Assembly (NCBI GenBank): GCA_019749805.1
Contig: JAIEPH010000028.1
Coordinates: 22,350-86,349 of the forward strand
Length of the DNA: 64,000 bases
Reading direction: 5' to 3'
Source: Mycobacteriaceae bacterium
GTDB taxonomy: Bacteria; Actinomycetota; Actinomycetes; Mycobacteriales; Mycobacteriaceae
Of this stretch, positions 8,230 through 17,741 are shown in pieces; within the stretch, counting starts at the first letter, position 1, and each line of letters opens with the position of its first letter. Below the pieces are notes generated by a model. It had not been told where the DNA came from and did not search any database. It saw only the letters and a list, made by a program, of their open reading frames with translations. The position numbers and the translations under genes are program-made.

Positions 8230-10032
8230 GTGTGTGGAGCCACCGGCGAGGTCCGCCTCGACGGACGTACCCCCGATAGCAGCGCCGTCACCGCCATGGC
8301 CGAGGCCATGACGCCGAGAGGACCTGACGCCGCAGGCGTGTGGTCGCAGGGCAGGGTCGCGCTCGGTCATCGTCGCCTGAAAATCATCGACCTGTCCGAG
8401 GCCGGCGCGCAGCCGATGGTCGACTCCGAGCTCGGGCTGGCCATTGCGTGGAATGGCTGCATCTACAACTACAAGCAGTTGCGCCGCGAGCTGAGCGAGC
8501 AGCACGGCTACCGGTTCTTCTCGCACAGCGACACCGAGGTGTTGCTCAAGGCCTACCACCACTGGGGCGACCGTTTCGTCGACCGCCTCTACGGCATGTT
8601 CGCGTTCGCGATCGTCGAACGCGACAGCGGACGGGTGCTGCTCGGCCGCGATCGGCTGGGCATCAAGCCGCTGTATCTCACGGAGGACGCGTCGCGGATC
8701 CGGTTCGCGTCGTCACTGCCCGCACTGCTCGCCGGCGGCGGAGTCGACACCCGCATCGATCCGTTGGCGCTTCACCACTATCTGTCGTTCCACTCCGTCG
8801 TCCCGCCGCCGCGGACGATTCTGCGCGGCGTGAGCAAGGTGCCGCCCGCAACGCTGGTCGCGATCGAGCCCGATGGCCGGCGCACGACCACCACGTACTG
8901 GGAACCCGACTTCACCCCGCACGCCGATCGCGCCGACTGGTCCGAACGTGACTGGGAGGACGCGGTTCTGGAGTCGCTGCGCGTTGCGGTCGACCGCCGG
9001 CTGGTCGCCGACGTGCCCGTCGGCTGCCTGCTCTCCGGTGGGGTCGACTCCAGCCTGATCGTCGGACTGCTCGCCGAAGCGGGCCAGCATGGTCTGGCGA
9101 CCTTCTCCATCGGGTTCGAGTCGGTGGGCGGCGTGGCGGGCGACGAGTTCAAGTACTCCGACATCATCGCCGAGCGCTTCGGCACGGACCATCATCAGAT
9201 CCGCATCGGTACCGACCGGATGCTGCCCGCGCTCGCCGGCGCGATCGGCGCCATGAGCGAGCCGATGGTCAGCCACGATTGCGTCGCCTTCTATCTGCTG
9301 AGCCAAGAAGTGGCCAAGTACGTCAAGGTGGTCCAGTCCGGGCAGGGCGCCGACGAGGTGTTCGCCGGCTACCACTGGTATCCGCCGATGGCGGACGCCA
9401 CATCGCTGGACAGTGCGGTGGCCAGCTATCGCGCCGCGTTCTTCGACCGTGACCCCGCCGGCGTCGCCGCACTCGTCTCGACGGACTATCTCGTGGAAAG
9501 CGACCCCAGCGGGGAGTTCGTCACCGAGCACTTCGCGCACCGCGGCGCGGCCACCGGCATCGACCGCGCCCTTCGGCTCGACACCACCGTGATGCTGGTC
9601 GACGACCCGGTCAAGCGCGTCGACAACATGACGATGGCCTGGGGCCTCGAGGGCCGGGTGCCGTTCCTGGATCACGAGCTCGTCGAGTTGGCCGCCACCT
9701 GCCCACCCGCGCTGAAGATCGCACACGACGGCAAGGGCGTGCTCAAGCAGGCTGCCCGACGGGTGATCCCCGCCGAAGTCATCGACCGTCCCAAGGGTTA
9801 CTTTCCGGTGCCGGCGCTGACCCATCTGGAGGGTCCGTACCTCGAGCTGGTGCGCGATGCGCTCTACGCTCCGGTCGCCAAGGAGCGCGGGCTGTTCCGT
9901 CCCGAGGCGGTCGACCACCTGATGGCCGACCCGAACGGTCGCCTGACCCCGCTGCGGGGCAACGAACTCTGGCAGCTCGGATTGCTGGAACTATGGTTGC
10001 AGCGACACGGGATCAACGGGACGGCGGCGTGA
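8230..10032 (+). CDS. asnO: N-acetylglutaminylglutamine amidotransferase (asparagine-synthase family, NAGGN pathway)
   Basis: 600 residues. The GTG start is set by the required Cys2: the protein begins M-C-G, giving the N-terminal nucleophile of a class II glutaminase. The glutaminase domain (1-200) contains RGPDAAG, GHRRLKIIDLS and NGCIYNYKQLRREL. The synthetase domain (230-600) has the ATP-binding loop PVGCLLSGGVDSSLIVGLL. It resembles the asparagine-synthase-like member of the two-gene pathway for N-acetylglutaminylglutamine amide, an osmolyte described in Sinorhizobium meliloti and Pseudomonas. The next gene is the matching acetyltransferase/ligase, in a GTGA overlap, which makes this assignment stronger than plain AsnB. 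Confidence 0.85.
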   Translation: MCGATGEVRLDGRTPDSSAVTAMAEAMTPRGPDAAGVWSQGRVALGHRRLKIIDLSEAGAQPMVDSELGLAIAWNGCIYNYKQLRRELSEQHGYRFFSHSDTEVLLKAYHHWGDRFVDRLYGMFAFAIVERDSGRVLLGRDRLGIKPLYLTEDASRIRFASSLPALLAGGGVDTRIDPLALHHYLSFHSVVPPPRTILRGVSKVPPATLVAIEPDGRRTTTTYWEPDFTPHADRADWSERDWEDAVLESLRVAVDRRLVADVPVGCLLSGGVDSSLIVGLLAEAGQHGLATFSIGFESVGGVAGDEFKYSDIIAERFGTDHHQIRIGTDRMLPALAGAIGAMSEPMVSHDCVAFYLLSQEVAKYVKVVQSGQGADEVFAGYHWYPPMADATSLDSAVASYRAAFFDRDPAGVAALVSTDYLVESDPSGEFVTEHFAHRGAATGIDRALRLDTTVMLVDDPVKRVDNMTMAWGLEGRVPFLDHELVELAATCPPALKIAHDGKGVLKQAARRVIPAEVIDRPKGYFPVPALTHLEGPYLELVRDALYAPVAKERGLFRPEAVDHLMADPNGRLTPLRGNELWQLGLLELWLQRHGINGTAA

Positions 10033-11825
10033 CCGCCGGAGCCGGGAGGCCGGCGACATCCAGCGCCGTGAACCCCGAAAGCACCGAAGCGATCACTCTC
10101 GGCCTGCACGACGCGTCGCCCCAGCACTTGGTCGACGCGATGGCCGACGACGTGGCCGTCGAAATGGGCTGGGGCCGACTGATATTCGGGCAGACGTTCG
10201 CGGACCCGGCGAAGCTCGCCGAGGTGTTGCGGCAAGAGGGCCATGGTCGTCGCGACATCTGCATGTACGCCAGGGAGCCACACGTGCTCGTCGCGATGGC
10301 GCCCGCCGAGTTGTTCATCGACCCCAGTCACACCTATCGGCTGCGGTTCTCCGACGACGACCCGCAGCGCACGGCACCCACCGGGTTCACCGTCCGATCG
10401 CTGGAGCGTCCCGAGGAGGCCGAGGACATCAACCGGGTCTACATCCGCTGCGGAATGGTGCCCGCACCCGTTGAGGTGCTGTGGGACAACAGCGAAGACC
10501 GTGATGCGCTCGACTACCTGGTGGCGGTCCGCGACGACGACGGATCGTTGGTCGGCACCGTCACCGGGGTCGACCACAAGCGGCTGTTCGACGACCCGGA
10601 GAACGGTTCGAGCCTGTGGACGCTGGCCGTTGATCCGACCACCAGCCTGCCGGGTGTCGGCGCGGCACTCACCCGTGCGCTGGCCGCGCTGTACCGCGAG
10701 CGGGGTCGGGCCTACATGGACCTGTCGGTGGCGCACGACAACGAGGCCGCCATCGGCCTGTACGAGAAGCTGGGTTTCGAGCGCGTTCCGGTCATGGCCG
10801 TCAAACGGAAGAACGCGATCAACGAACCGCTGTTCACCCATCCCCCGGAGACCGTCGACGACCTGAACCCGTATGCGCGGATCATCGCCGACGAGGCGAT
10901 GCGACGCGGGATCTTTGTCGAGGTCCTCGACGCGGGAGCAGGCGAGATGCGCCTGTCACATGGCGGTCGCAGCGTCATCACGCGGGAGTCGTTGTCGGAG
11001 TACACCTCCGCGGTGGCGATGGCACGCTGCGACGACAAGAGGCTAACCCGACGTCTGGTGTCGGAGGCCGGGATCCAAGTGCCCAAGGGACGTCTGGCCA
11101 CATTCGACGAACATGACCACACCTTCCTCGAGGAGGTCGGCGACGTCGTCGTCAAACCGACCCGCGGGGAGCAGGGCAAGGGCATCACCGTCGGCATCAA
11201 CAGCACCGGGGAGTTGGACGCGGCCCTGGCACGGGCGCGGGAAGAGCACCCGAATGTGCTGATCGAGCAGCGCGCACCCGGCGACGATCTGCGGTTGGTG
11301 GTGATCGACGGCAAGGTGGTGGCCGCTGCATTGCGCAAGCCCGCCGAAATCGTCGGCACGGGCCACCACACGATTCGCGAACTCATCGAGGCGCAGAGCC
11401 GACGCCGCGCGGCCGCCACCGGCGGCGAATCGCGCATTCCGATCGACGACGTCACAGAGGCGACGGTTGCCGAGGCGGGCTTCTCGTTCGACGATGTGCT
11501 GCCCGAAGGACGCACCCTGCGCGTACGCCGCACGGCGAACCTGCATCAGGGCGGCACGATCCACGATGTGACGGCGAAGGTGAACCCGCATCTGAGCGAG
11601 GTCGCCGTGAAGGCCGCCGACGCGATCGGCATTCCCGTGACCGGCATCGACCTGTTGGTTCCCGATGTCACCGCGTCCGACTACGTGTTCATCGAAGCCA
11701 ACGAGCGTCCGGGGCTGGCCAACCACGAGCCCCAGCCCACCGCAAAGGCTTTCGTCGACTTCCTCTTCCCGGGCAGTCCCGCGTTGCCGCAGGCCTGGAC
11801 ACCCGACGAGGTGCCCACCACCTAG
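10029..11825 (+). CDS. ngg: N-acetylglutaminylglutamine synthetase (GNAT + ATP-grasp fusion)
   Basis: 598 residues from the GTG overlapping the upstream stop by 4 nt; an ATG 36 bases earlier would lie inside the neighbour. Residues about 110-270 form a GNAT acetyltransferase (SLWTLAVDPTTSLPGVGAALTRALAALY, NEAAIGLYEKLGFERV). Residues about 285-590 are an ATP-grasp ligase similar to cyanophycin synthetase (GDVVVKPTRGEQGKGITVGI, LIEQRAPGDDLRLVVIDGKVVAAALRKPA, FIEANERPGLANH). This fusion is the hallmark of the Ngg enzyme, which acetylates and joins two glutamines before the AsnO partner amidates the dipeptide. The peptidase-M42-like third gene often found with this pair is absent here. Confidence 0.88.
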   Translation: MTAGAGRPATSSAVNPESTEAITLGLHDASPQHLVDAMADDVAVEMGWGRLIFGQTFADPAKLAEVLRQEGHGRRDICMYAREPHVLVAMAPAELFIDPSHTYRLRFSDDDPQRTAPTGFTVRSLERPEEAEDINRVYIRCGMVPAPVEVLWDNSEDRDALDYLVAVRDDDGSLVGTVTGVDHKRLFDDPENGSSLWTLAVDPTTSLPGVGAALTRALAALYRERGRAYMDLSVAHDNEAAIGLYEKLGFERVPVMAVKRKNAINEPLFTHPPETVDDLNPYARIIADEAMRRGIFVEVLDAGAGEMRLSHGGRSVITRESLSEYTSAVAMARCDDKRLTRRLVSEAGIQVPKGRLATFDEHDHTFLEEVGDVVVKPTRGEQGKGITVGINSTGELDAALARAREEHPNVLIEQRAPGDDLRLVVIDGKVVAAALRKPAEIVGTGHHTIRELIEAQSRRRAAATGGESRIPIDDVTEATVAEAGFSFDDVLPEGRTLRVRRTANLHQGGTIHDVTAKVNPHLSEVAVKAADAIGIPVTGIDLLVPDVTASDYVFIEANERPGLANHEPQPTAKAFVDFLFPGSPALPQAWTPDEVPTT

Positions 11826-11827
11826 AC

Positions 11828-12391
11828 CTACCAGGTGCTCGTGCGCATCACGATCTCGGCGGCAAGCTGCGCCGTGGACTCCTGGGCATTGCGCCTGCCG
11901 AGTAGGTCGACCATCCGGTAGTCGCCATACACGTAGCGCTGGCTGGCTTTGGCGACCGCTCGTGCGGCGGGCGTACTGACCAACGCGGTGGTGTTCATTT
12001 CCACCGGCGGGCAATGGTCGTCGCGGACCACACCGGAGGGGTCGGCGACGCGCGGGTGGCCGCGGTCGATCACCACCAGCCCGATGAACCGGTCCAACCG
12101 CGTCGCAGCGAGCTCCCATGCCAATTCCCCGCCGACGCGGTCACCGACCAACAACGCCCACTTCACGTCGAGCGCATCGAGGACGTCGATCACCGTCTTG
12201 GCGGTCAGCCGCGGGTCCGGCGCGATGACCACAGTTCGCAGGGACGCGGTGTGCAGCCGTTGACATACCGGTTCGTACGCCGCAGGTGAATGGTGGGCGG
12301 CACCGAGGACCACAACGACGGACCCTTTTTCGGGGCCGGCCACGTCGACGGACACGCCGAACCCGTCGACGGCGACTGTGGTGGGCGGCAT
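11828..12391 (-). CDS. Small alpha/beta-hydrolase-like protein with degenerate nucleophile elbow
   Basis: 187 residues, much shorter than a typical alpha/beta hydrolase. VVVVLGAAHHSPAAYEPVCQRL resembles the start of the fold. The expected nucleophile elbow G-x-S-x-G is replaced by VGDRVGGEL, in which Arg occupies the Ser position. VIDRGHP follows at the place of the acidic strand. The lid and C-terminal His region are short, ending in ESTAQLAAEIVMRTSTW. A non-catalytic or binding role is therefore likely. It converges on ngg with 2 bases between stops and is the last gene of the leftward map-cobQ-lipoprotein side, though 62 bases separate it from the lipoprotein gene. Confidence 0.6.
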   Translation of the reverse strand: MPPTTVAVDGFGVSVDVAGPEKGSVVVVLGAAHHSPAAYEPVCQRLHTASLRTVVIAPDPRLTAKTVIDVLDALDVKWALLVGDRVGGELAWELAATRLDRFIGLVVIDRGHPRVADPSGVVRDDHCPPVEMNTTALVSTPAARAVAKASQRYVYGDYRMVDLLGRRNAQESTAQLAAEIVMRTSTW

Positions 12392-12453
12392 TTGGCCACG
12401 CTACAGGCGGTCACCTGAGAACGGGTCGTTTTCGCCTTGAGCAAACACGGTGC

Positions 12454-13116
12454 TCACGCAGATTGCGCGCGCTCGGCCTGCTTTGCCGTCGTCTCCAGAA
12501 ACGTTTGCGGCAGCGAACCTTTGACGGGGATCGACGGGTTGGATGTCGGAAACGCGACTCCGAACACCGCAGTGCTCCCGATGTTCTCGAACGAGAAGTA
12601 GACGCTCTCCGCTATGCCGCCCAGGCGCATGGTCTGCTCGTACACCAACGCGTCGGCGCGCTGGGTTTCCATTCTCGTGGTGGTCATCGGAATGCCCGGG
12701 GTCGACGGATCGAAGAAAGTCTCGAACTCGGCGCACCGATCGGCAACCGCAGCCAACCTATCGAGGTTCAGTCGCCACGTCAGCACCGTGATGACCATCC
12801 GCGCACCATCGAAGGCGACGAGGTACTCCGCTGCACTGCCCGGTCCGCGTTCGGCCGAGTCGGCGATCACCCGGGTCAGTCCGTCCGAGCAGCCTTCCGG
12901 ACGGGAAATCATAGCGGGCGGCGCGCCGGCGCCGTCTGCCTGGCCGGGCTCGCGAGTGATGAGTTCGTACTGAACACCCTCAGGGAAGTCCGCGGGCGTG
13001 AGCAGCACCCTCTCGAGTCGGGCGCCGGGCCAGGTCGCGGTACCCGCAATCGGTTGGGCGCAGCCCCCCGCGACAAGTACCACGGCGAAGAGGACCAGCA
13101 CATTGCGCCAGGTCAT
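12454..13116 (-). CDS. Mycobacterial lipoprotein of unknown function
   Basis: 220 residues. The N-terminus [19 protein letters not shown] is a lipoprotein signal peptide with a lipobox ending in AGGC at residue 19, so the mature protein should be anchored outside the plasma membrane. The rest is a soluble domain with several spaced cysteines (EGCSDG, DRCAEF) that could form a disulfide. I do not recognise a catalytic motif; it resembles mycobacterial lipoproteins of unknown function. Its ATG overlaps the cobQ stop by 4 nt, so it is translationally coupled to cobQ, although no functional link to cobalamin can be shown. Confidence 0.75.
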   Translation of the reverse strand: MTWRNVLVLFAVVLVAGGCAQPIAGTATWPGARLERVLLTPADFPEGVQYELITREPGQADGAGAPPAMISRPEGCSDGLTRVIADSAERGPGSAAEYLVAFDGARMVITVLTWRLNLDRLAAVADRCAEFETFFDPSTPGIPMTTTRMETQRADALVYEQTMRLGGIAESVYFSFENIGSTAVFGVAFPTSNPSIPVKGSLPQTFLETTAKQAERAQSA

Positions 13117-14600
13117 GGTGTCAGCCTAGTGACGATCGTGGGCAGTCTCGGCGGACCGTTTTGCAGCAAGGCGATCACGGCGTCGACGTCGATATGGCTG
13201 GTGATCAGGTCGGCCATCACGTCGAGTTGGGCGTCGCGGCGCGCGCGGACGTCGACGTCCCGGGCGACGACGAATTCGCTTCGCCCCGCGGCAGCCGCGA
13301 CCTCGTTGAGCCATTGCCGTCTCACATCGTCGTTGTCGAGCAGACCGTGCCAATGGGTGCCGTATACGGAGCCGTTGCGAATCCCCACGCCCAGCCAGTC
13401 GTCTTCGGTTGAGCGGCTGAGGCGACCGTGGTGAATTTCGTAGCCGTGCAACGGGGCTTCGTGGTGGCGCAACATCTTTTCAGGCGCGAACGCGATGTCG
13501 GCGTCGAGCAGCGCGAGCCCGTCGACGGTACCCGCGCCCGACTCCACGGTGTCGTCGATGCGACGGCAGAGCATCTGGAATCCGCCGCACACGCCCAGCA
13601 CGGGCTTCCCGAGTCGGGTGTGCGCCTCGATGGCCTCGGCCAGGCCGCGCTCCCGTAACCAGGTCAGGTCGGCGACGGTGGCTTTGCTACCGGGGATGAC
13701 GACAACGTCAACGTCTGCGAGGTCGGCGGGGTCGCCTGCCCAGCGCACCAGCACTCCGGGCTCGCAGGCCAGGGCCTCGACGTCGGTCGAGTTGGAGATG
13801 CGCGGCAGCCGGACGGCGGCGACTCGCAGCCAGTCCCGTCCGCGGGGGCGCTGCGGATCGCCGACCACGCGATGAGTGAGCACCGAGACGGAGTCCTCGG
13901 CGTCCAGCCACAGCCCCTCGCTGTACGGGATCACGCCATAGGTCGGTCGACCGGTCAGCTCCTGCAGCTGTGTCAGGCCCGGCGCCAGCAGTGCGGGGTC
14001 GCCGCGGAACTTGTTGACGAGGAACCCGCAGATGAGTCGCTGATCGTCGGGTTCGAGCACGGCGACCGTGCCGTACAGATGGGCCAGCAGTCCGCCACGG
14101 TCGATGTCACCGACGACCACGACCGGCAGCTGCGCGGCACGGGCCAGCCCCATGTTCGCGATGTCGGTCGCGCGCAGGTTGATCTCGGCGGGCGAGCCGG
14201 CACCTTCGACTATCACGACGTCGAATTCTGTTCTCAGAGATCGTAATTCGTCTGTAACAACGGTCGCCAGCTGTTCGCGGTGGGTGAAGTAATCCCCGGC
14301 GCCCACCGTGTCCACCGCTTTCCCGCGGACCACCAGTTGTGAGGTGCGGTCGCTGCCCGGTTTGAGCAGCACCGGGTTGAAGCGCACGCTCGGAGCCAAG
14401 CCCGCCGCGCGGGCCTGCACGGCCTGGGCCCGGCCGATCTCCCCGCCCTCGACCGTAACCGCAGAATTGTTCGACATGTTCTGCGCCTTGAACGGCGCGA
14501 CGCGAATCCCCTTGCGGGCCAAGAGGCGACACAGCCCGGCAACGACCATGGACTTGCCGGCGTCTGAGGTGGTGCCGGCGACGAGCAGCGCTCCGCTCAT
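13113..14600 (-). CDS. cobQ: Cobyric acid synthase CobQ
   Basis: 495 residues, the usual length. The N-terminal DTBS-like ATPase domain begins [21 protein letters not shown], continues with [23 protein letters not shown] and [14 protein letters not shown]. The C-terminal class I amidotransferase-like domain has the nucleophile Cys in [13 protein letters not shown] and a His in YEIHHGR. CobQ amidates four side chains (b, d, e, g) of adenosylcobyrinic acid a,c-diamide using glutamine. In the window it stands alone among cobalamin genes. It is followed by the coupled lipoprotein gene and preceded by a 73-base gap after the map stop. Confidence 0.95.
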   Translation of the reverse strand: MSGALLVAGTTSDAGKSMVVAGLCRLLARKGIRVAPFKAQNMSNNSAVTVEGGEIGRAQAVQARAAGLAPSVRFNPVLLKPGSDRTSQLVVRGKAVDTVGAGDYFTHREQLATVVTDELRSLRTEFDVVIVEGAGSPAEINLRATDIANMGLARAAQLPVVVVGDIDRGGLLAHLYGTVAVLEPDDQRLICGFLVNKFRGDPALLAPGLTQLQELTGRPTYGVIPYSEGLWLDAEDSVSVLTHRVVGDPQRPRGRDWLRVAAVRLPRISNSTDVEALACEPGVLVRWAGDPADLADVDVVVIPGSKATVADLTWLRERGLAEAIEAHTRLGKPVLGVCGGFQMLCRRIDDTVESGAGTVDGLALLDADIAFAPEKMLRHHEAPLHGYEIHHGRLSRSTEDDWLGVGIRNGSVYGTHWHGLLDNDDVRRQWLNEVAAAAGRSEFVVARDVDVRARRDAQLDVMADLITSHIDVDAVIALLQNGPPRLPTIVTRLTP

Positions 14601-14673
14601 GGCGCCGGGTGTGAACTCACTACGAAAATTCGGCCGGAAAGTCGCAGTGGTTTCACACTCGAGAAGTGTCCAT

Positions 14674-15531
14674 TCACAACTGGGTCAGGACCTCGGCGCC
14701 GTCCTCGGTGACCACCAGCGTGTGCTCGAACTGTGCGGTCCACTTCTTGTCCTTGGTCGCGACGGTCCAGTCGTCGTCCCAGATCTCGTAGTCCAACGCA
14801 CCGAGGTTGATCATCGGCTCGATCGTGAACGTCATTCCGGGTTCGAGCACCGTCTGCACGGCGGGCTGGTCGTAGTGCAGCACCACCAGCCCGTTGTGGA
14901 ATGTGGTGCCGATGCCGTGGCCGGTGAAGTCACGAACCACGTTGTAGCCGAACCGGTTTGCGTACGACTCGATGACGCGGCCGACGACCGACAGGGCGCG
15001 TCCCGGCTTGACGGCCTTGATCGCGCGCATGGTGGCCTCGTGGGTGCGCTCGACGAGCAGCCGGTGCTCCTCGGACACGTCCCCCGCCAGGAAGGTGGCG
15101 TTGGTGTCGCCGTGCACACCGTCGATGAACGCGGTGACGTCGATGTTGACGATGTCGCCGTCCTCGATCACGGTCGAGTCGGGGATGCCGTGGCAAATGA
15201 TCTCGTTCAGTGAGGTGCAGCAGGACTTCGGGTAGCCCTTGTAGCCCAGCGTCGACGGGTAGGCGCCGTGGTCGATCATGTACTCGTGCGCAATGCGGTC
15301 GAGCTCGTCGGTGGTGACGCCCGGCGCGACGGCTTTACCCGCCTCGGCCAGCGCCGCGGCGGCGATGCGTCCGGCGACGCGCATCTTCTCGATCACCTCG
15401 GGGGTTTGCACCCACGGCTCGCTACCCTCCTGCGCGGTCGCCTTGCCCACGTATTCGGGGCGCACGATCGAGCGGGGCACCGGCAGCGTCGGTGACACCA
15501 CGCCGGGACGAAGGGCGGTACGAACAGGCAT
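14674..15531 (-). CDS. map: Type I methionine aminopeptidase (MapB)
   Basis: 285 residues, the same length as M. tuberculosis MapB (Rv2861c), including its characteristic N-terminal extension of about 40 residues with a PxxP-like stretch ([10 protein letters not shown]). The five metal ligands are visible: Asp pair in [16 protein letters not shown], His in [11 protein letters not shown], Glu in MTFTIEPMI and Glu in [11 protein letters not shown]. The enzyme removes the initiator methionine from nascent proteins in the cytoplasm. Its partner on the + strand starts 42 bases upstream, so a short divergent promoter is shared. Confidence 0.95.
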   Translation of the reverse strand: MPVRTALRPGVVSPTLPVPRSIVRPEYVGKATAQEGSEPWVQTPEVIEKMRVAGRIAAAALAEAGKAVAPGVTTDELDRIAHEYMIDHGAYPSTLGYKGYPKSCCTSLNEIICHGIPDSTVIEDGDIVNIDVTAFIDGVHGDTNATFLAGDVSEEHRLLVERTHEATMRAIKAVKPGRALSVVGRVIESYANRFGYNVVRDFTGHGIGTTFHNGLVVLHYDQPAVQTVLEPGMTFTIEPMINLGALDYEIWDDDWTVATKDKKWTAQFEHTLVVTEDGAEVLTQL

Positions 15532-15572
15532 GACGCCAGGATAGTCGGCGGCGGCCGCTACATTCGACGGTC

Positions 15573-16019
15573 ATGACCATCGACGACGTAGACGGGCAGT
15601 TCGCCGCCCGATTCGCCGAACAGTTCGCCGAGACGTGGCGCACGCCCGATCTGGCCAAGCACGAGGCGCTGTGGAGCGAGGACATCGTGCTGACCCAGCC
15701 GATGATGGGCACCCTTCGCGGCAAGCAGGCCTGTCGCGAGGCGTTTCAGCGACTGTTCGCCCTGATTCCCGACCTGCATGCCGACGTGCATCGCGTCGGG
15801 CATGGCGGTCACGAGGTGTTCATCGAGTTCACGCTCAGCGGCACATACGGCGGCAAGCCCATCGCCTGGGACGCCGTCGACCGGTTCACCTTCGCCGACG
15901 GCCTTGTCGCCGAACGGGTTTCCTTTTTCGACTCGACGCCGCTCATCGGCAAGCTCGTCGGCCGCCCGGCCGGGTGGGAGCGGCTGTTGCGCACCGGCAC
16001 TCAGCTGTTCAAGCGGTGA
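15573..16019 (+). CDS. SnoaL-like/NTF2-fold protein
   Basis: 148 residues with the alpha+beta barrel pattern of the SnoaL/ketosteroid-isomerase superfamily: a helical start (FAARFAEQFAETWRTPDLAKHEALWSED), a GTLRGKQACREAF helix, and strands FIEFTLSGTY and WDAVDRFTFADGLVAER. Such proteins isomerise, hydrate or simply bind small hydrophobic molecules. The last 19 bases overlap the 3' end of the TetR gene on the other strand. No substrate can be proposed. Confidence 0.75.
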   Translation: MTIDDVDGQFAARFAEQFAETWRTPDLAKHEALWSEDIVLTQPMMGTLRGKQACREAFQRLFALIPDLHADVHRVGHGGHEVFIEFTLSGTYGGKPIAWDAVDRFTFADGLVAERVSFFDSTPLIGKLVGRPAGWERLLRTGTQLFKR

Positions 16020-16627
16020 TCTGACTGGTCGACGCGTAGCGACGACAACGCCGACCGCACGCGGACAGGCAGCGATCCGCCGTGCAGCAGCCAGTCGTCC
16101 AGTGCGATCCGCACCGACGCCATGGCCAACGCACCGATGAGCCTCGGCCGCGGGTCGTCGTCGGTCAGATCACCGATACGCGGGGCCACCAAGTCCGCGA
16201 TGACGGCCTCGTAGCGCAGGTAGATCTGCAGCGTCCACGCGCTGAGCGCGGGCGATGACCGGGTCAATGTGGCCAGGTCACGTACCTGGGCGCTGATCGC
16301 CTCGAAGCCGTCACCCAGGTCGCCGAACCCCGCGATCACCGCATCGCTCGCCGACAACCCCGCGGGCTGGTTGGCGATGACCGCGGTGATCGCATCCAGC
16401 CAGCGCGTCGTCATCCCCTCGGCGACGGCGTCCTCCTTCGAGCTGAAGTACCGGAAGAACGTGGCGCGGCCGACCTCGGCCGCCGCCGCAATCTGCTCGA
16501 CCGTCACCCCGGCCAGGCCGTTTTCGGCGACTCGCTGCGCCGCCGCCGTCGCGATGCGGGCCCGCGTGGCCCGCTTTCTGCGGACCGTCAGACTTTCACG
16601 CGAATTCTCTGGTGAGACGACGTCCAT
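16001..16627 (-). CDS. TetR-family repressor
   Basis: 208 residues from the ATG at 16627. Residues 12-60 contain the TetR helix-turn-helix: TRARIATAAAQRVAENGLAGVTVEQIAAAAEVGRATFFRYF, with FSSKEDAV following. The remainder is the helical ligand-binding domain. The gene diverges from a DUF1214-sulfotransferase pair, and the 15-bp palindrome TGAGACTATGTCTCA at 16630-16644 sits immediately upstream of both starts. It is therefore the likely operator for autorepression and for the pair. Confidence 0.88.
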   Translation of the reverse strand: MDVVSPENSRESLTVRRKRATRARIATAAAQRVAENGLAGVTVEQIAAAAEVGRATFFRYFSSKEDAVAEGMTTRWLDAITAVIANQPAGLSASDAVIAGFGDLGDGFEAISAQVRDLATLTRSSPALSAWTLQIYLRYEAVIADLVAPRIGDLTDDDPRPRLIGALAMASVRIALDDWLLHGGSLPVRVRSALSSLRVDQSDHRLNS

Positions 16628-16629
16628 GA

Positions 16630-16644
16630 TGAGACTATGTCTCA
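16630..16644. promoter_or_regulatory. Candidate TetR operator, 15-bp perfect palindrome
   Basis: TGAGAC-TAT-GTCTCA has 6-bp perfect arms and lies 3 bases from the TetR start. It covers the ATG that would otherwise begin the + strand gene at 16629. This argues for the GTG at 16647 as that gene's start. Confidence 0.6.
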
Positions 16645-16646
16645 CT

Positions 16647-17741
16647 GTGGACATCGATGGCAACACGGCCGCGCCGAGAACCCTGGAATCCTGGCAGTTG
16701 GTTCAGCAGATGCTGGCCGACCTCACCAAGTCGGTGACCGCGGACGCAATCGACGAGCGGGAGCTCATCGAGGGCCTCCAGGTCGTCGCGAAGATCATCG
16801 GACTGTGCTCGGAACTATCCGTCCAGGCCGACCCCGAGCGTCCGGCATTCTTCGACATGTGCCCCGGCACCCGGATGATCGGGGGCCCCAACCCCGACGG
16901 CCGCTACCTGTTGGCGATGATCCGCGGCGATCGCGCCTACCGCGTCACCGGCACCCGCGGCACCACCGCCTACCTCGGCTACCAAGTGCTTGCCGGCACG
17001 GGCCTGACACCGCGACGCATGTCGGGATACGTCAGCGACACCGACCTCGTACTCGACTCCGGCAGGTACGAATTGCTCTTCTCCCCCACCGAGCCGTCGG
17101 GCGAAGTGCTCGGTCGGGCGCAGTGGGTGTCCATCCCGGCGGACGCCTCGTCGATCGTCGTCCGCGAGTACGTCGGCGACTTCGCGACCGAAGAGCCCGC
17201 CACCATGCATATCGAATCCCTCGATCCCGACCCGCTGCGCCCGATCACCGATGACGTTGCTGCACAACAGTTCACCGCGATGGCATGGACGATCGTCAAG
17301 CTGGCCACGATGCATCGCACGATCAAGCCCGAACTGCTCGATCAGCCGAACAAGCTGATGACCGCCGAGGCCGCCGAACTCGGTGGTGCGGACACCACAC
17401 CCGACAACCTCTACATGATCGGCACCTTTGGGCTCGAGGCCGACGAGTCGCTCGTGCTCGAGATCCAGCCACCCGACACGCGGTACTGGAACGTGACGCT
17501 GGAGAGCATCTGGCACGAGTGCCTGGAGCCGCGGCATCGCCATAGCTCGGTCACCAACAAGGGGGTCGCGCCGGGCGACGACGGTACCGTGCGAATTGCC
17601 ATCGGCGCCAAAGACTTCGGTCATGGCCACTGGCTGGATACCGGCGGCCGACGCAGGGGCTTCATCGTGCTGCGATGGCTCGACAACCCCGCCCCACCGG
17701 ATGTCCGGACCAGCGTCCGGCGCGGCGGGGCCGCGTCGTGA
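16647..17741 (+). CDS. DUF1214/DUF1254-type protein
   Basis: About 364 residues from the GTG at 16647, or 370 from an ATG at 16629 that overlaps the operator. The C-terminal half has the DUF1214 pattern (MIGTFGLEADESLVLEIQPPDTRYWNVTLESIW, followed by IVLRWLDNP). The N-terminal half has a conserved GPNPDGRYLLAMIRGDRAYRVTGTRG segment. The biochemical role of the family is not established. The gene overlaps the following sulfotransferase by 4 nt (GTGA), a pairing I have seen in mycobacterial genomes. Regulation by the divergent TetR is likely. Confidence 0.75.
   Translation: MDIDGNTAAPRTLESWQLVQQMLADLTKSVTADAIDERELIEGLQVVAKIIGLCSELSVQADPERPAFFDMCPGTRMIGGPNPDGRYLLAMIRGDRAYRVTGTRGTTAYLGYQVLAGTGLTPRRMSGYVSDTDLVLDSGRYELLFSPTEPSGEVLGRAQWVSIPADASSIVVREYVGDFATEEPATMHIESLDPDPLRPITDDVAAQQFTAMAWTIVKLATMHRTIKPELLDQPNKLMTAEAAELGGADTTPDNLYMIGTFGLEADESLVLEIQPPDTRYWNVTLESIWHECLEPRHRHSSVTNKGVAPGDDGTVRIAIGAKDFGHGHWLDTGGRRRGFIVLRWLDNPAPPDVRTSVRRGGAAS

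Noticed and set aside
8230..10032. Annotation as housekeeping asparagine synthetase AsnB
   Set aside because: The coupled GNAT/ATP-grasp gene directly downstream points to the N-acetylglutaminylglutamine amide pathway instead.
14609..14658. GTGTGAA/TTCACAC inverted repeat between cobQ and map
   Set aside because: Only 7-bp arms with a long loop and no T-run; it could arise by chance and was not called a terminator.
16269..16628. Upstream extension of the DUF1214 reading frame
   Set aside because: The extension is antisense to the TetR gene and crosses the operator; the start at 16647 fits better.
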